Shown here one piece after another: positions 16,608-25,033 of a stretch of 64,000 nucleotides of DNA (the first letter of the stretch is position 1; every line of letters starts with the position of its first letter). The notes beneath the pieces are model-generated. The model was not told the origin of the DNA, did not search any database, and was given only the letters and a program-made list of their open reading frames with translations. This DNA comes from Streptomyces yatensis (GTDB lineage Bacteria > Actinomycetota > Actinomycetes > Streptomycetales > Streptomycetaceae). A program made the translations under genes and the position numbers. The stretch spans positions 4,898,001-4,962,000 of the forward strand of contig NZ_CP072941.1 in NCBI RefSeq assembly GCF_018069625.1, read 5' to 3'.

Positions 16608-17378
16608 TCAGAGGTCGACGCCCAGCGCGCGGGCGTGGCGGTCCGCCGCGAGCTCCGCCGAGACCTCGTCGAGGTAGACCTCGCACACCAGCCGTCCGTC
16701 CCGGGTGAGGTTGTGCTCCAGCTCCCATAGCACGACCTCGTCCCCTCCGGCGAGCAGGAAGGCGTGCTCGTAGAACCGGCACCAGGTCGCGTCGGGACCG
16801 CCGGAGCGACGCCGGGGCTTGGGCGCGAGGGCGATGTCATGGGCGAACGCGGTCGTCAGCAGCCGCTCGGTCTCCTCGCCCGGGCGGTCGGGGTTCTCCG
16901 CGCGGCGCAGGACTCGACGGGCATGGTCGGCCGAATTGTCGGCCACATACGCACGGGAACTCTCCAGGGGCTCGGCCGTGTGCAGTAGTTGGTCCGGCAG
17001 CCACAGCGGTAACCCGTCGAGCTCCTCCCAGCGGGCGCCGCCGAGGCGATCATGGACCCGGCGCTCGGCCAGCGTCAGGGCGTCCTCGTCCGCGTAGAGC
17101 TCGTACAGCGGACGATCGCCCTCGCCGGTGTTGTGCTCCAGTTCCCACAGCAGCAGGCTGCTGCCGTCGGGGAGCAGGAAGACATGCCGGTAGGTGCTGT
17201 AGCCGAGCTGGCCGCACCGCTCATTGCACTGCCGGCAGGACCGCAGCTCGGACTGGTGCATCAGGGCGCTCCGCGCCTGGGCCAGCACCGCCTCGCCGAT
17301 CTCGAAGCCGTTCTGCGCACGGGCGAGCAGCCCGTCCATCAGCTCGGCCGGGGTCCCGTCCGCTCGTGAGTGCCCCAT
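16608..17378 (-). CDS. Conserved Streptomyces protein with two copies of one domain (possibly DUF6227)
   Basis: This 256-residue soluble protein starts at an ATG preceded by GGAGGAGAG. Residues about 65-115 ('YRHVFLLPDGSSLLLWELEH' onward) and about 205-250 ('YEHAFLLAGGDEVVLWELEH' onward) are clearly two copies of one module, each ending in a 'YLDE/YADE...RHARALG/RRVHDRLG' helix. A 'CRQCNERCGQ' Cys cluster precedes the first copy. I believe it belongs to a family numbered DUF6227 in Streptomyces, but only from memory. Function unknown. Confidence 0.7.
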   Translation of the reverse strand: MGHSRADGTPAELMDGLLARAQNGFEIGEAVLAQARSALMHQSELRSCRQCNERCGQLGYSTYRHVFLLPDGSSLLLWELEHNTGEGDRPLYELYADEDALTLAERRVHDRLGGARWEELDGLPLWLPDQLLHTAEPLESSRAYVADNSADHARRVLRRAENPDRPGEETERLLTTAFAHDIALAPKPRRRSGGPDATWCRFYEHAFLLAGGDEVVLWELEHNLTRDGRLVCEVYLDEVSAELAADRHARALGVDL

Positions 17379-17929
17379 GTCTCTCCTCCCGCCTCCCGGC
17401 GTTGATTCGCCGCGCCCCCCGGGCGACCACCTCGCGCACTTAGCGTAGCGGCGTGAACACGCGCCGCGCTGCGGTTCCGCGAAGCTGTCGGTGTGACTGT
17501 GCCTCACTCACTCCTGCGTCGTAGGGCCTGGATGTATCACTCGTCCGACCGGTCGAACAAGTACGCCCGCGGGGCAGGGTGGGTCGGTCGGCCACCGTGA
17601 GGCCGTCTTGCGGCCGCCACCGCGCCATCGGGGCTCCACCGCCCCGATGGCGTCCGGACGTTGCGCGCCCGGGGCCCGCTCCCGTGCCGTGGCCCCACCT
17701 CTGCCGGGCAGCCGCCTCCCCCCCATTCACGTAAAAGGGATTCAGGCGCCTGATGGGCCAAATGGTCCTTGCATTGGTCCCCCTTAGCGGGATTCCCGGA
17801 GAACACGCGCCGGAAGAGCCGCACTATGCCGGACGGGTGAAGCTGACTGGCAGCCCGAAGCCTTAACTGATGAGCTTCGTTGTGTCATGCGTCCGTGAAT
17901 TCGCGGAGCAACCCAGACGGAGGAATTAA
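17379..17929. other. Intergenic region, no gene seen
   Basis: It separates two divergent genes. A GC-rich imperfect hairpin (GCGGCG/CGCCGC) lies near 17,448-17,467. A-rich patches near 17,730 and 17,860-17,900 may hold the promoter of the secreted protein gene. I see no supported reading frame, RNA gene or repeat. Confidence 0.5.
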
Positions 17930-18295
17930 GTGAACATCGGCAAGAAGGCAATTCTCCTGACCGCGGCCGCCGGCGCTCTGGTCATCGGTGGCGCGGGCGG
18001 CGCCCTGGCCAACAACAACGACGACTTCATCCTGCAGCTGAACAGCTGTGACACGGTCACCGGCCCGACCACCAACACCGCTGCCGCCGCTCCCACCGGC
18101 GACATCGAGATCGGTTCGGACTGCGTGAACTTCACCAACACCAGCGGTTCGGTCGTCCAGGCCAACGACTGCGACACGGCCACCGGCGCCACCCTTGTCA
18201 CCACCGTGGCTGCCCCGACGGGCGACACCAAGATCGGCTCCAAGTGCGCGAACATCGCCGTCGACGACGACGACGTGAAGAAGAACCATCGCTGA
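17930..18295 (+). CDS. Small secreted Cys-repeat protein 1
   Basis: The 121-residue protein is probably exported: 'MNIGKKAILLTAAAGALVIGG' is a signal peptide with likely cleavage after ALA near residue 27. The mature part holds two repeats of the form C-x24-C (CDTVTGPTTNTAAAAP...GSDCVNF and CDTATGATLVTTVAAP...GSKCANI), each with a PTGD turn. The C-terminus is acidic then basic (DDDDVKKNHR). A GGAGG stands 6 bases before the GTG start. It is paralogous to the genes at 18461 and 19291. It is not a chaplin: no chaplin core motif is present. Function unknown; a disulfide-stapled beta surface protein is a reasonable guess. Confidence 0.8.
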   Translation: MNIGKKAILLTAAAGALVIGGAGGALANNNDDFILQLNSCDTVTGPTTNTAAAAPTGDIEIGSDCVNFTNTSGSVVQANDCDTATGATLVTTVAAPTGDTKIGSKCANIAVDDDDVKKNHR

Positions 18296-18361
18296 GTCGC
18301 TGACCCTTTCATGGTGTTCCCGCCCTCGGTAGCGCCATGAGGCATCCCCCCGTTGGGAATC

Positions 18362-18392
18362 GCGGCCCTGGAAGCCTCCCTTCCAGGGCCGC
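18362..18392 (+). terminator. Terminator after secreted protein 1
   Basis: GCGGCCCTGGAA and TTCCAGGGCCGC form a perfect 12-base stem with a 7-base loop; an A-rich run follows. Confidence 0.75.
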
Positions 18393-18460
18393 TGCCATGA
18401 AAAAGGCTTCCGGTGAGGGTGACGAGCGCGCCGCACCGAAAGCCCGATTGGAGGCTCGTT

Positions 18461-19015
18461 ATGCACATGCGCAAAAGGTCGGCGCTTCTTGTGGCCGCCG
18501 TGGGTGCGCTGCTCATCGGCGGTGCGGGCGGAGCCGACGCCGCCGCTCCCGGTCCCAGCCGCGCGGCAGGCGCCAACGGCGGGACGCAGAGCAATCGCTG
18601 CACCACCAGTTCCGTTGTCGGCACCATCACCGTGGCGGCTGGCCCGACCGAACTCAGCAATCAGACCGACTGCGTCAACAGCGCCGAGTCGGGTGTGTCG
18701 GAGCAGGAGAACCGCTGCCGTACCCACTCCGTCGTCGGTCCGATCACCGTCGCCCTGGCTCCCGGATCCGAGATCAAGAACGGGACCAACTGCGTCAACG
18801 TCAGCAAGTCGGGGGGTGTGACGAAGCAGACCAATGACTGTCGCACCACCTCCGTGCTGGGCCCGATCACGATCGGCCCCGGCTCTGACGTCACCACCGA
18901 GACCAACTGTGCCAATGTCGCCGGCTCCGACCCCCAGAATGGACGTCAGGGCACGACCGCGAACGGCACGAAGAGCGGCAAGAGCGGTGGCCAGGGAAAC
19001 CGTCAGCGGTCCTGA
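18461..19015 (+). CDS. Small secreted Cys-repeat protein 2
   Basis: The 184-residue protein has a signal peptide ('MHMRKRSALLVAAVGALLIGG', likely cleavage near ADA). Three repeats of C-x23-25-C follow, each built on '(T/V)(S/H)SVVGPITV' and ending in 'TDCVNS', 'TNCVNV' or 'TNCANV', each starting with a basic residue plus Cys (RCTTS, RCRTH, DCRTT). The C-terminal 35 residues are a Gly/Ser/Lys/Arg-rich tail. GGAGG lies upstream of the ATG at 18461. It is more diverged from paralogues 1 and 3 than they are from each other. Function unknown. Confidence 0.78.
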   Translation: MHMRKRSALLVAAVGALLIGGAGGADAAAPGPSRAAGANGGTQSNRCTTSSVVGTITVAAGPTELSNQTDCVNSAESGVSEQENRCRTHSVVGPITVALAPGSEIKNGTNCVNVSKSGGVTKQTNDCRTTSVLGPITIGPGSDVTTETNCANVAGSDPQNGRQGTTANGTKSGKSGGQGNRQRS

Positions 19016-19068
19016 AACACCGAGCTCACCGGAGTTTGCCACCAAGCTTCCGGAAAAAGTCGCCCATG

Positions 19069-19116
19069 ATGAACGCGGCCTTGGGGAAATTCCCCCCGGG
19101 GTCGCGTTCATTTTTT
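19069..19116 (+). terminator. Rho-independent terminator after secreted protein 2
   Basis: ATGAACGCG pairs with CGCGTTCAT around an inner GGGGAAATTCCCC hairpin, followed by six T. Confidence 0.9.
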
Positions 19117-19149
19117 GCGAAGAGAAATCCACCGACTTCCGCACCGGCT

Positions 19150-19176
19150 GAATATACCTTTGCCGAATATACCTTT
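19150..19176. repeat. Direct repeat upstream of secreted protein 3 (candidate regulator or promoter element)
   Basis: GAATATACCTTT occurs twice, starting at 19150 and 19165, a 15-base period. The AT-rich pair is unusual in this GC-rich context and lies 115-140 bases before the start codon. Confidence 0.5.
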
Positions 19177-19290
19177 ACTGTGGCGGATGGGTGATGCTTC
19201 CGCTACTCCCGGATCCCGGCTTGCGGAAATCTCGTTTAGGAGGTGTCTGCGGATCATTCGCGGAGAACCCGATATGGAGGCACCAGAACA

Positions 19291-19794
19291 ATGCAGATCG
19301 GTAAGAAGGCAGCTCTCATCGCCGCGGCGGCCGCGGGCACAATGGTAGTCGGCGGCGCCGCCAGCGCGAGTGCCCACGGCCTCTTCCCGCAGTCCAGCGG
19401 GGCTCAGCGAAACCTCTGCGAGACGGCGACCGGCGCCACCACCAACACCGCCGCGACCGCTCCCACCGGCGACCTCGACCTCGGTTCGGACTGCGTCAAC
19501 TTCGCCAGCAACGTTGGTTCGATCTCCCAGTCCAACGAATGCGAGACGGCCACCGGCGACACCCTCATCACCACCGTGGCCGCCCCGACCGGCGAAACCG
19601 ACATCGGCTCCGACTGCACGAACATCGCGATCAACGACGCCCCGGTCGTGGTCGTGCACAAGGAGGAGCAGAAGCAGCAGCACAAGGCCAAGGACTCGCA
19701 CAAGGCCAAGAAGGTCCACAAGGCCAAGGCAGACCCGCACAAGGCCAAGAAGCACCACAAGGCCAAGGCGAAGAAGAAGGACTGCAAGCACTGA
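19291..19794 (+). CDS. Small secreted Cys-repeat protein 3 with His-Lys-Ala tail
   Basis: The 167-residue protein has a signal peptide ('MQIGKKAALIAAAAAGTMVVGG', cleavage near ASA) and two C-x24-C repeats very like those of the protein at 17930 (CETATGATTNTAATAP and CETATGDTLITTVAAP). A strongly basic tail then repeats the unit HKAK about six times and ends CKH. The tail could bind teichoic acid, DNA or metal; this is inference. GGAGG precedes the ATG. It has its own terminator, so the three paralogues are separate transcription units. Confidence 0.8.
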   Translation: MQIGKKAALIAAAAAGTMVVGGAASASAHGLFPQSSGAQRNLCETATGATTNTAATAPTGDLDLGSDCVNFASNVGSISQSNECETATGDTLITTVAAPTGETDIGSDCTNIAINDAPVVVVHKEEQKQQHKAKDSHKAKKVHKAKADPHKAKKHHKAKAKKKDCKH

Positions 19795-19830
19795 GCGATC
19801 GATCTCGCGAGCGATCTCGCGGTCGACCAC

Positions 19831-19865
19831 GCGGCGCCCCCGGCAGCGACTTCCGGGGGCGCCGC
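19831..19865 (+). terminator. Terminator after secreted protein 3
   Basis: A perfect 13-base stem, GCGGCGCCCCCGG with its complement, encloses a 9-base loop. It also faces the end of the convergent beta-helix gene and may serve both. Confidence 0.75.
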
Positions 19866-19917
19866 GGCCTTCAGCCGGGTCGTTCGGTGGTTCAGGAACG
19901 TGCTTCAGCGGCGTGTT

Positions 19918-21015
19918 TCAGCATCCCGCAAGAGCCGGTACACACTGATTCGGGTTGTTAGCGGTGACCGTGGTCGCGGAGAGCGAGATCGTGCCGCCGT
20001 CGGTAAAGATCCCACCGCCCTGACCGCCATTGGCCGTATTACCGGTGACCGTGTCCCCGATCATTTGCGTCGTGCCCGCGTGCTGGAACACCCCACCGCC
20101 GTTCAGCGTCGCGGTATTTCCGGACACGGTGGTGGCCAGTACGCGCAGTGCGCTGCCCATATTGGCGATACCGCCACCGAAACTGCCGGCGGTGTTCTCG
20201 GCGACCCGGCCGCCGTTGATCGTGAGATCTCCGACCGCGGTCGAGATACCGCCGCCCTCGAAGCTGGTGGTCCTGTTCCGCGCGACCGTGACGGCGCTCA
20301 GCAGCGTCGTTCCGAAGTTACTGACGCCGCCGCCCGAGCTGGACGCGGTGTTGTCGGAGATGTTGCCGCCCGAGACGCTGAGGGTGGCCGACGTATTGAC
20401 GTGGATGCCGCCGCCGTCCCCCGCGGAATTGTGCGTCACATCCGTGGCCGAAAGCACCGCTGAACCACCCGAGGCGACCTCGATGCCACCGCCGACGTTG
20501 CTCGCGGTGTTGCCCGTGACCGTGGCGTTGATCAGCCTCAGCGAGCCCGCGTCGAGGATGCCACCGCCGTCGGTGCCCGCGCCCGAGGTCGCCCGGCCGC
20601 CCGAGAAGGTCACGCCGTTGACCGTAAGGCTTCCACCGGGCGCGATCTCCGCGAGCCGGAAGTCGCCGGCGGCCGCACTGCGTCTGATGGTCGCTTGGGT
20701 CCCACTGATGGCCACGTTACGAGTGATGAGCGGCAGTCCGTCGGGGCCGTTGGGGCCGCCGGTGTACGCCGCGGTGCCCAGCGTGTACGTACACCCCGTG
20801 GCCAGGGCGACGGAGCCGCCCGATGGCGAGCTGTTGGCCGCGCTCACCGCGGTGATCAGCGCCGCCACGTCCCCGCAGGGCACCGGGGCCGCCGTCTCGT
20901 CCGCCCCTCCGGCGCCTCCCTTCCCTTCGGCGGACGCGGGAGCGGAAACCGCCCATGCCGATACCGCCAGCGCCATGACGGGGATCAATCCCCGGATCGT
21001 TGTCGCGAGTCGCAC
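19918..21015 (-). CDS. Secreted right-handed parallel beta-helix protein
   Basis: This 365-residue exported protein has a signal peptide ending ASA near residue 29. After 'CGDVAALITAVSAAN', the start of many probable surface adhesins, the rest is a regular series of about 10 turns of 20-25 residues with the pattern '(S/T)xVTxNTAxxxGGGI'. This is the Asn-ladder and GGG(I/V) repeat of parallel beta-helix proteins. No catalytic residues of pectate lyases are obvious, so a structural or adhesive role at the surface is more likely than an enzyme. It ends in a Cys ('PALAGC') that may pair with the N-terminal Cys. Confidence 0.85.
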   Translation of the reverse strand: MRLATTIRGLIPVMALAVSAWAVSAPASAEGKGGAGGADETAAPVPCGDVAALITAVSAANSSPSGGSVALATGCTYTLGTAAYTGGPNGPDGLPLITRNVAISGTQATIRRSAAAGDFRLAEIAPGGSLTVNGVTFSGGRATSGAGTDGGGILDAGSLRLINATVTGNTASNVGGGIEVASGGSAVLSATDVTHNSAGDGGGIHVNTSATLSVSGGNISDNTASSSGGGVSNFGTTLLSAVTVARNRTTSFEGGGISTAVGDLTINGGRVAENTAGSFGGGIANMGSALRVLATTVSGNTATLNGGGVFQHAGTTQMIGDTVTGNTANGGQGGGIFTDGGTISLSATTVTANNPNQCVPALAGC

Positions 21016-21201
21016 GAGGAGTCTCCTTTAGCGTTTCCGAGCAGCGGGGTCAGACGCAGCAGGTTCAGACTCTGCGGTCGAGTACCGTTCGGCATCCGCT
21101 CAAGCGCCGGTCGAGTGAGACTCGATCTTCTGTACGACGGGGGTGCGAACACCCCGGTCCCGGGCCGCGAAAGACCGCGCGACGGGACCCTCAGAAACGA
21201 C

Positions 21202-21235
21202 GAAACCGCAGGTCACCGATGGCGCCTGCGGTTTC
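21202..21235 (-). terminator. Terminator of the tRNA-Lys gene
   Basis: GAAACCGCAGG and CCTGCGGTTTC form an 11-base perfect stem starting 5 bases past the tRNA 3' end. Confidence 0.8.
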
Positions 21236-21240
21236 CGAGG

Positions 21241-21313
21241 TGGGTCATCAGGGGCTCGAACCCTGAACCAATGGATTAAAAGTCCACTGCTCTGCCAATT
21301 GAGCTAATGACCC
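21241..21313 (-). tRNA. tRNA-Lys (anticodon TTT)
   Basis: The 73-base cloverleaf is complete. The acceptor is GGGTCAT/ATGACCC with discriminator A, the anticodon loop reads CTTTTAA (TTT), and the T-arm contains GGTTCGAGCC. CCA is not encoded. Confidence 0.97.
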
Positions 21314-21421
21314 GCACCCCCGCAGCATAGCTCGGCCGGGGGCCAACACCCGAGCCAATACCCTCCGGGAGCGAAAGGCCGTGCAACAGCGCGGTGTTGC
21401 ACGGCCCTCCAGACGGCCCGA

Positions 21422-23719
21422 TCAGCCGTTGCGCTTCCAGCGCGGCTTGTCGGCGCGGCGGTCGATGGACGAGCCGCCGGAGCGCTCGTACGAACGGCCG
21501 CCGGTGGAACCGCCCCGGTGGTCGTCACGGCGGGCCGGGCGGTCGTCGCGACGGTCACGGTTGAACGGACGGTCCCCGCCACGGTGGTTGTGGTCGCGGC
21601 GCTCGAAGGAACGGCCACCACGGTCGTTCTCCCGGCGGTCGCGGCCGAAGCCACCGCGGTCGTCACGGCGCTCGTACGGACGGCCGCCACGGTCGTCCCG
21701 CCGTCCGAAGTTGCCACGGTCGTCGCGGCGGTCACGGTTGAAGCCGCCACGGTCGCGGTCGTTGCTGTCCCGGCGGTCGAAGGAACGGCCGCCACGGTCG
21801 TTGTCCCGACGGTCGCGGTTGAACGGGCGGTCCCCGCCACGGTCGTCACGGCGGTCGTCGCGACGGTCATCCCGGCGGTCGCGGTTGAAGCCGCCACGGT
21901 CGCGGTCGTTGCTGTCCCGGCGGTCGAAGGAGCGACCGCCCCGGTCGTTGTCCCGACGGTCGCGGTTGAACGGGCGGTCGTCGCGACGGTCGTCACGCCG
22001 GTCCCGGTCCCGGTTGAAGCCGCGGTCGTTGTCCCGGCGGTCGAAGGAACGGCCACCTCGGTCGTTGTCCCGGCGGTCGTACGAGGAGCGGCGCGGCGCC
22101 TCGTCGTCGCCCGCGCCCTCGGCGGCGTCCGCGGACTTCACCGCGGGCACGGTCACGGGCTCCGCCGTACGCTGCGCCGGCAGCGTCACAGCGGCCGCGG
22201 CCACCGTCTCCGCCCCGGCCTCGGCCGCGGGCTCCGCCGGTGCCACGGTCTCGCCGCGCTCACGCGCAGCCCGCGCGGACAGCCGGTCGGCCTCCTCGCG
22301 GAGCTCGGCCGCGCGCCGCTGCACCCGCTCCAGCTCCCGGCTGAGGTCCTGCACCTCGCGCTCGGCCTGCTTGGCCGCGTTCGAGGCCGCCTCCGCCTGC
22401 ACCTCGGTGAGCGAACGCGCGCCGGTGATCTGGGCCACGTCCTCGTCGAACGCACCGCCGCCGCCGACGATGTGACGGGAGGCGTCGACGCCCGCGTCCT
22501 CCATCAGCCGGAAGATCTGGCGGCGCTGGTGCGGCAGGGCCAGCGAGACCACGGTGCCGCTCTGGCCCGCCCGGGCCGTACGGCCGGAGCGGTGCAGATA
22601 GTCCTTGTGGTCGCCGGCCGGGTCCACGTTCAGCACCAGGTCGATGCCGTCGACGTGGATACCGCGCGCGGCGACGTCCGTGGCGACGAGCACGTTGACG
22701 TACCCGTCCTTGAAGTCGGCCAGCGTGCGGGTACGGGCGCCCTGCGTCATGCCGCCGTGCAGCGCGTCGGCGCGCACGCCCGCGTCGCACAGCTGCTCGG
22801 CGACGCGGTCGCAACCCAGCTGGGTCCGCACGAAGATGATGGTGCGGCCCTTGCGCGCCGCGATGGCCGCGGTGACCGGGGCCTTGTCCTTCGGCTTCAC
22901 CACGAGCACGTGGTGGGTCATCGTGGTGACCGCGCCCTGCGCCGAGTCGACCTCGTGGGTGACCGGGTCGACCAGGTAGCGCTTGACCAGGCTGTCGATC
23001 TCGTTCTCCAGCGTCGCGGAGAACAGCAGCCGCTGGCCGCCCTGCGGCACCAGGTCCAGGATCTCGGTGACCTCGGGCAGGAAGCCCATGTCGGCCATCT
23101 GGTCGGCCTCGTCGAGGACGGCGACCTGGACCTTGTCGAGGGACGCGGCGCCGCGGTCGATGATGTCGCGCAGTCGGCCCGGGGTGGCGACGAGGATGTC
23201 CACCCCCCGCTCCAGCGCGTAGATCTGATTGCCCATCGAGGTGCCGCCGCAGACGACCTTGAGCTTGAGGCCGAGGACATCGCCGTAAGGCTGCAGCGCG
23301 TCGCTCACCTGCATCGCCAGCTCGCGGGTCGGGGTCAGGATGAGACCCCGGGGGCGCTTCTTCTCGGTGTGTCCGCCGGCCAGCGTGGTCAGCAGCGGAA
23401 GACCGAACGAGAGGGTCTTGCCGGAGCCGGTACGGCCGCGGCCGAGGATGTCCTTCCCGGCCATGGCGTCGGGGATGGTCGCGGCCTGGATCGGGAAGGG
23501 CGTGGTCACGCCGTTCTGCGCCAGCTTGCGGACGATCTGTTCGGGGAGGCCGAGGTCGGCGAAAGTGATGTCGGGCGCCTTAGGGGTCTCGGGGGCTTCC
23601 GTGGCGGCCTGCTCAGCCTGCTCGTCGCGCTGCTCCTGCTCGAACGGCTCGGCCGGAGCGGTCAGCTCGTTCGGCTCATCGACAGCGGGCATGACGGCGT
23701 GATCAGTGGAAACGGACAT
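21422..23719 (-). CDS. DEAD-box RNA helicase with long Arg/Asp/Gly repeat tail
   Basis: This 765-residue ATP-dependent RNA helicase is of the RhlE/CsdA kind, used in RNA unwinding, ribosome assembly or cold adaptation. The core includes the Q-motif region 'TFADLGLPEQIV', 'GRGRTGSGKTLSF', 'PTRELAMQV', 'LDEADQMADMG', 'SATLENEID' and 'HRSGRTARAGQSG'. After the core comes a helical linker and an acidic/Ala segment. The last roughly 200 residues repeat units such as RRDNDRGGRSFDRRD and FNRDRRDDR. Such tails bind RNA and can promote condensates. The DNA of the tail is repetitive too. Start taken at the ATG with the typical 'MSVSTDH' beginning. Confidence 0.92.
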   Translation of the reverse strand: MSVSTDHAVMPAVDEPNELTAPAEPFEQEQRDEQAEQAATEAPETPKAPDITFADLGLPEQIVRKLAQNGVTTPFPIQAATIPDAMAGKDILGRGRTGSGKTLSFGLPLLTTLAGGHTEKKRPRGLILTPTRELAMQVSDALQPYGDVLGLKLKVVCGGTSMGNQIYALERGVDILVATPGRLRDIIDRGAASLDKVQVAVLDEADQMADMGFLPEVTEILDLVPQGGQRLLFSATLENEIDSLVKRYLVDPVTHEVDSAQGAVTTMTHHVLVVKPKDKAPVTAAIAARKGRTIIFVRTQLGCDRVAEQLCDAGVRADALHGGMTQGARTRTLADFKDGYVNVLVATDVAARGIHVDGIDLVLNVDPAGDHKDYLHRSGRTARAGQSGTVVSLALPHQRRQIFRLMEDAGVDASRHIVGGGGAFDEDVAQITGARSLTEVQAEAASNAAKQAEREVQDLSRELERVQRRAAELREEADRLSARAARERGETVAPAEPAAEAGAETVAAAAVTLPAQRTAEPVTVPAVKSADAAEGAGDDEAPRRSSYDRRDNDRGGRSFDRRDNDRGFNRDRDRRDDRRDDRPFNRDRRDNDRGGRSFDRRDSNDRDRGGFNRDRRDDRRDDRRDDRGGDRPFNRDRRDNDRGGRSFDRRDSNDRDRGGFNRDRRDDRGNFGRRDDRGGRPYERRDDRGGFGRDRRENDRGGRSFERRDHNHRGGDRPFNRDRRDDRPARRDDHRGGSTGGRSYERSGGSSIDRRADKPRWKRNG

Positions 23720-24120
23720 GCGAAATGCGAAACCTTCCGGAGTCTCGGCACGCGCCCAAACTCCGTGTTGTCGCAAACGACCGCCTCTATGCGGTCAGCC
23801 ACGGGATGGCAAGGAACGCGCCTCACGGCGCACTTTTACGAGGCGCCGGGCAAATGGGATCAAACGATCTACCACCATACGCACCTTGACCCCTCAAGAG
23901 CAAATTGGCTCCGTCGGTGGTGGACGGCGGGGCCGGGTCCTTTGGCCCGGTCCGATGCGTCTGCTGGATCTTCGGGGACTTCTGAGCCGTCTGGGTGGTG
24001 GGGGTCTTCTGGGTCGTGGGGGGTAGCGGGCTCGTCTGGGTCTTCTGGGGCTGGTGGGTCTTCTGGTGGGTCTTCTGGGTCCGGGTCGTCGCGGGGTCGG
24101 CCCGCGGCGTCCGGGGCGGG
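23720..24120. other. Intergenic region with strand-skewed TCTTCTGGG repeats
   Basis: The left half is the 5' leader of the helicase gene, running leftward. From about 23,960 to 24,115 the plus strand is almost free of A and repeats 'gggtcttctggg' and 'ggtgggtcttctggtg' many times. No supported gene lies here. An alternative minus-strand frame encodes Gln-Lys-Thr repeats next to the lipoprotein gene but lacks a start. Confidence 0.5.
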
Positions 24121-24714
24121 TCAGCCCGCCGGCTGGGCCGACGGGGAGGCGGGCGCGGTCGGGGGCTGGGCGTCGGTCGGCTTCGGGTCCGGCGCGCTCG
24201 GCGGCGGGCTCGTCGGCCGGGGCGCGGGGGGCGCGTCGGACGGGGTGGCGCCGCCCGGCTGCGGCGGGGCGGAGGGGTCCGGTCCATGGTGCGGGGCCCC
24301 GTGCTTACCGGGCGGGGCCGAGGGCTCGGTCTCGGGGTCGGTCGCGGAGGCCGAGGCCGACCGGTCCTCGCCGTCCTTCCGCTTCTCGCCCTTCTTCCCC
24401 TTCCCCTTCCCGTCCTTCTTCTCCCGGCCGGAGTCCTCGTACGCAGGCCCCCTGCCGTCCGACCGCACCACGGCGCCGCCCGTGTCCGCCGCCTCGCCCT
24501 TCTGGTGGGAGCCACGGTGTTTGTCCGGCCGCTCGGGGTCGTCGGCGATGCTCATGCAGCCGCCCAGCGCCATCGTGACGGCCACGAGTGCCGCGAGCGC
24601 CGCACCGCGCGCCGCGGGACGGGGCGCACGCCGGGAGGGACGGGAGGGCCCGGACGTCCGGGGGGAACGGGCGGTGCGAGGAGCGGGGGATCCGGGCACG
24701 GGGAATCCAGGCAT
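24121..24714 (-). CDS. Putative lipoprotein with charged and Pro-rich low-complexity tail
   Basis: The 197-residue protein has an Arg/Pro-rich N-terminus, a hydrophobic segment 'AALAALVAVTMALGGC' with the lipobox Cys at about residue 53, a Lys/Gly/Asp-rich middle and a Pro/Ala/Ser-rich end. No domain is recognisable. GGAGGTG lies before the ATG at 24714. It is probably anchored to the outer membrane face, with the tail reaching into the wall. Prediction quality is limited because the composition is biased. Confidence 0.6.
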   Translation of the reverse strand: MPGFPVPGSPAPRTARSPRTSGPSRPSRRAPRPAARGAALAALVAVTMALGGCMSIADDPERPDKHRGSHQKGEAADTGGAVVRSDGRGPAYEDSGREKKDGKGKGKKGEKRKDGEDRSASASATDPETEPSAPPGKHGAPHHGPDPSAPPQPGGATPSDAPPAPRPTSPPPSAPDPKPTDAQPPTAPASPSAQPAG

Positions 24715-24977
24715 GCGCGGGACACCTCCAGACGGCAGGGATGTGACGCCCTGCCCAACTGGCCCCGACCCGCCCAGGACACGCATACGGCGCGGACCCG
24801 GCCCATCGCGTGGACCGCGCGTCCGGCGTCGGTCGTAGGCGGGGGCGGCCGGAGGCCGATACCGGCAGCGGGTCGGGACCGGCGGAAGCCGGGATCGGCG
24901 GCGGGCCGGGCCGGTAGAGGCCGGGACCGGCAGAAGCCAGGGTCGGCGGCGGGCCGGGGTGGGCGGAAGGGAGCGGC

Positions 24978-25033
24978 CGAGGTCAGGGGATCAGCCGAGG
25001 TCAGGGATGAGCCGAGGTCAGGGGATCAGCCGT
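24978..25033. repeat. Tandem 18-base repeat at the end of the metalloprotease gene
   Basis: The unit GAGGTCAGGGGATCAGCC occurs three times with small changes, running into the stop codon of the gene on the minus strand. A related GGCCGGNACCGGC-rich repeat fills about 24,845-24,960. Confidence 0.7.

Noticed and set aside
17930..19015. Small secreted proteins as chaplins
   Set aside because: The chaplin core motif and its Cys pattern are missing; Cys spacing and repeat sequence are different.
21560..22100. Regular DNA repeats resembling a CRISPR-like array
   Set aside because: The units lie in frame inside the helicase tail and encode RRDNDRGG repeats; there are no constant-length unique spacers and no cas genes.
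23823..24515. Separate gene in an alternative frame over the lipoprotein
   Set aside because: It has no ribosome site and a Pro/Arg/Thr-rich composition typical of shifted reading; it is mentioned only for possible frameshift variation.
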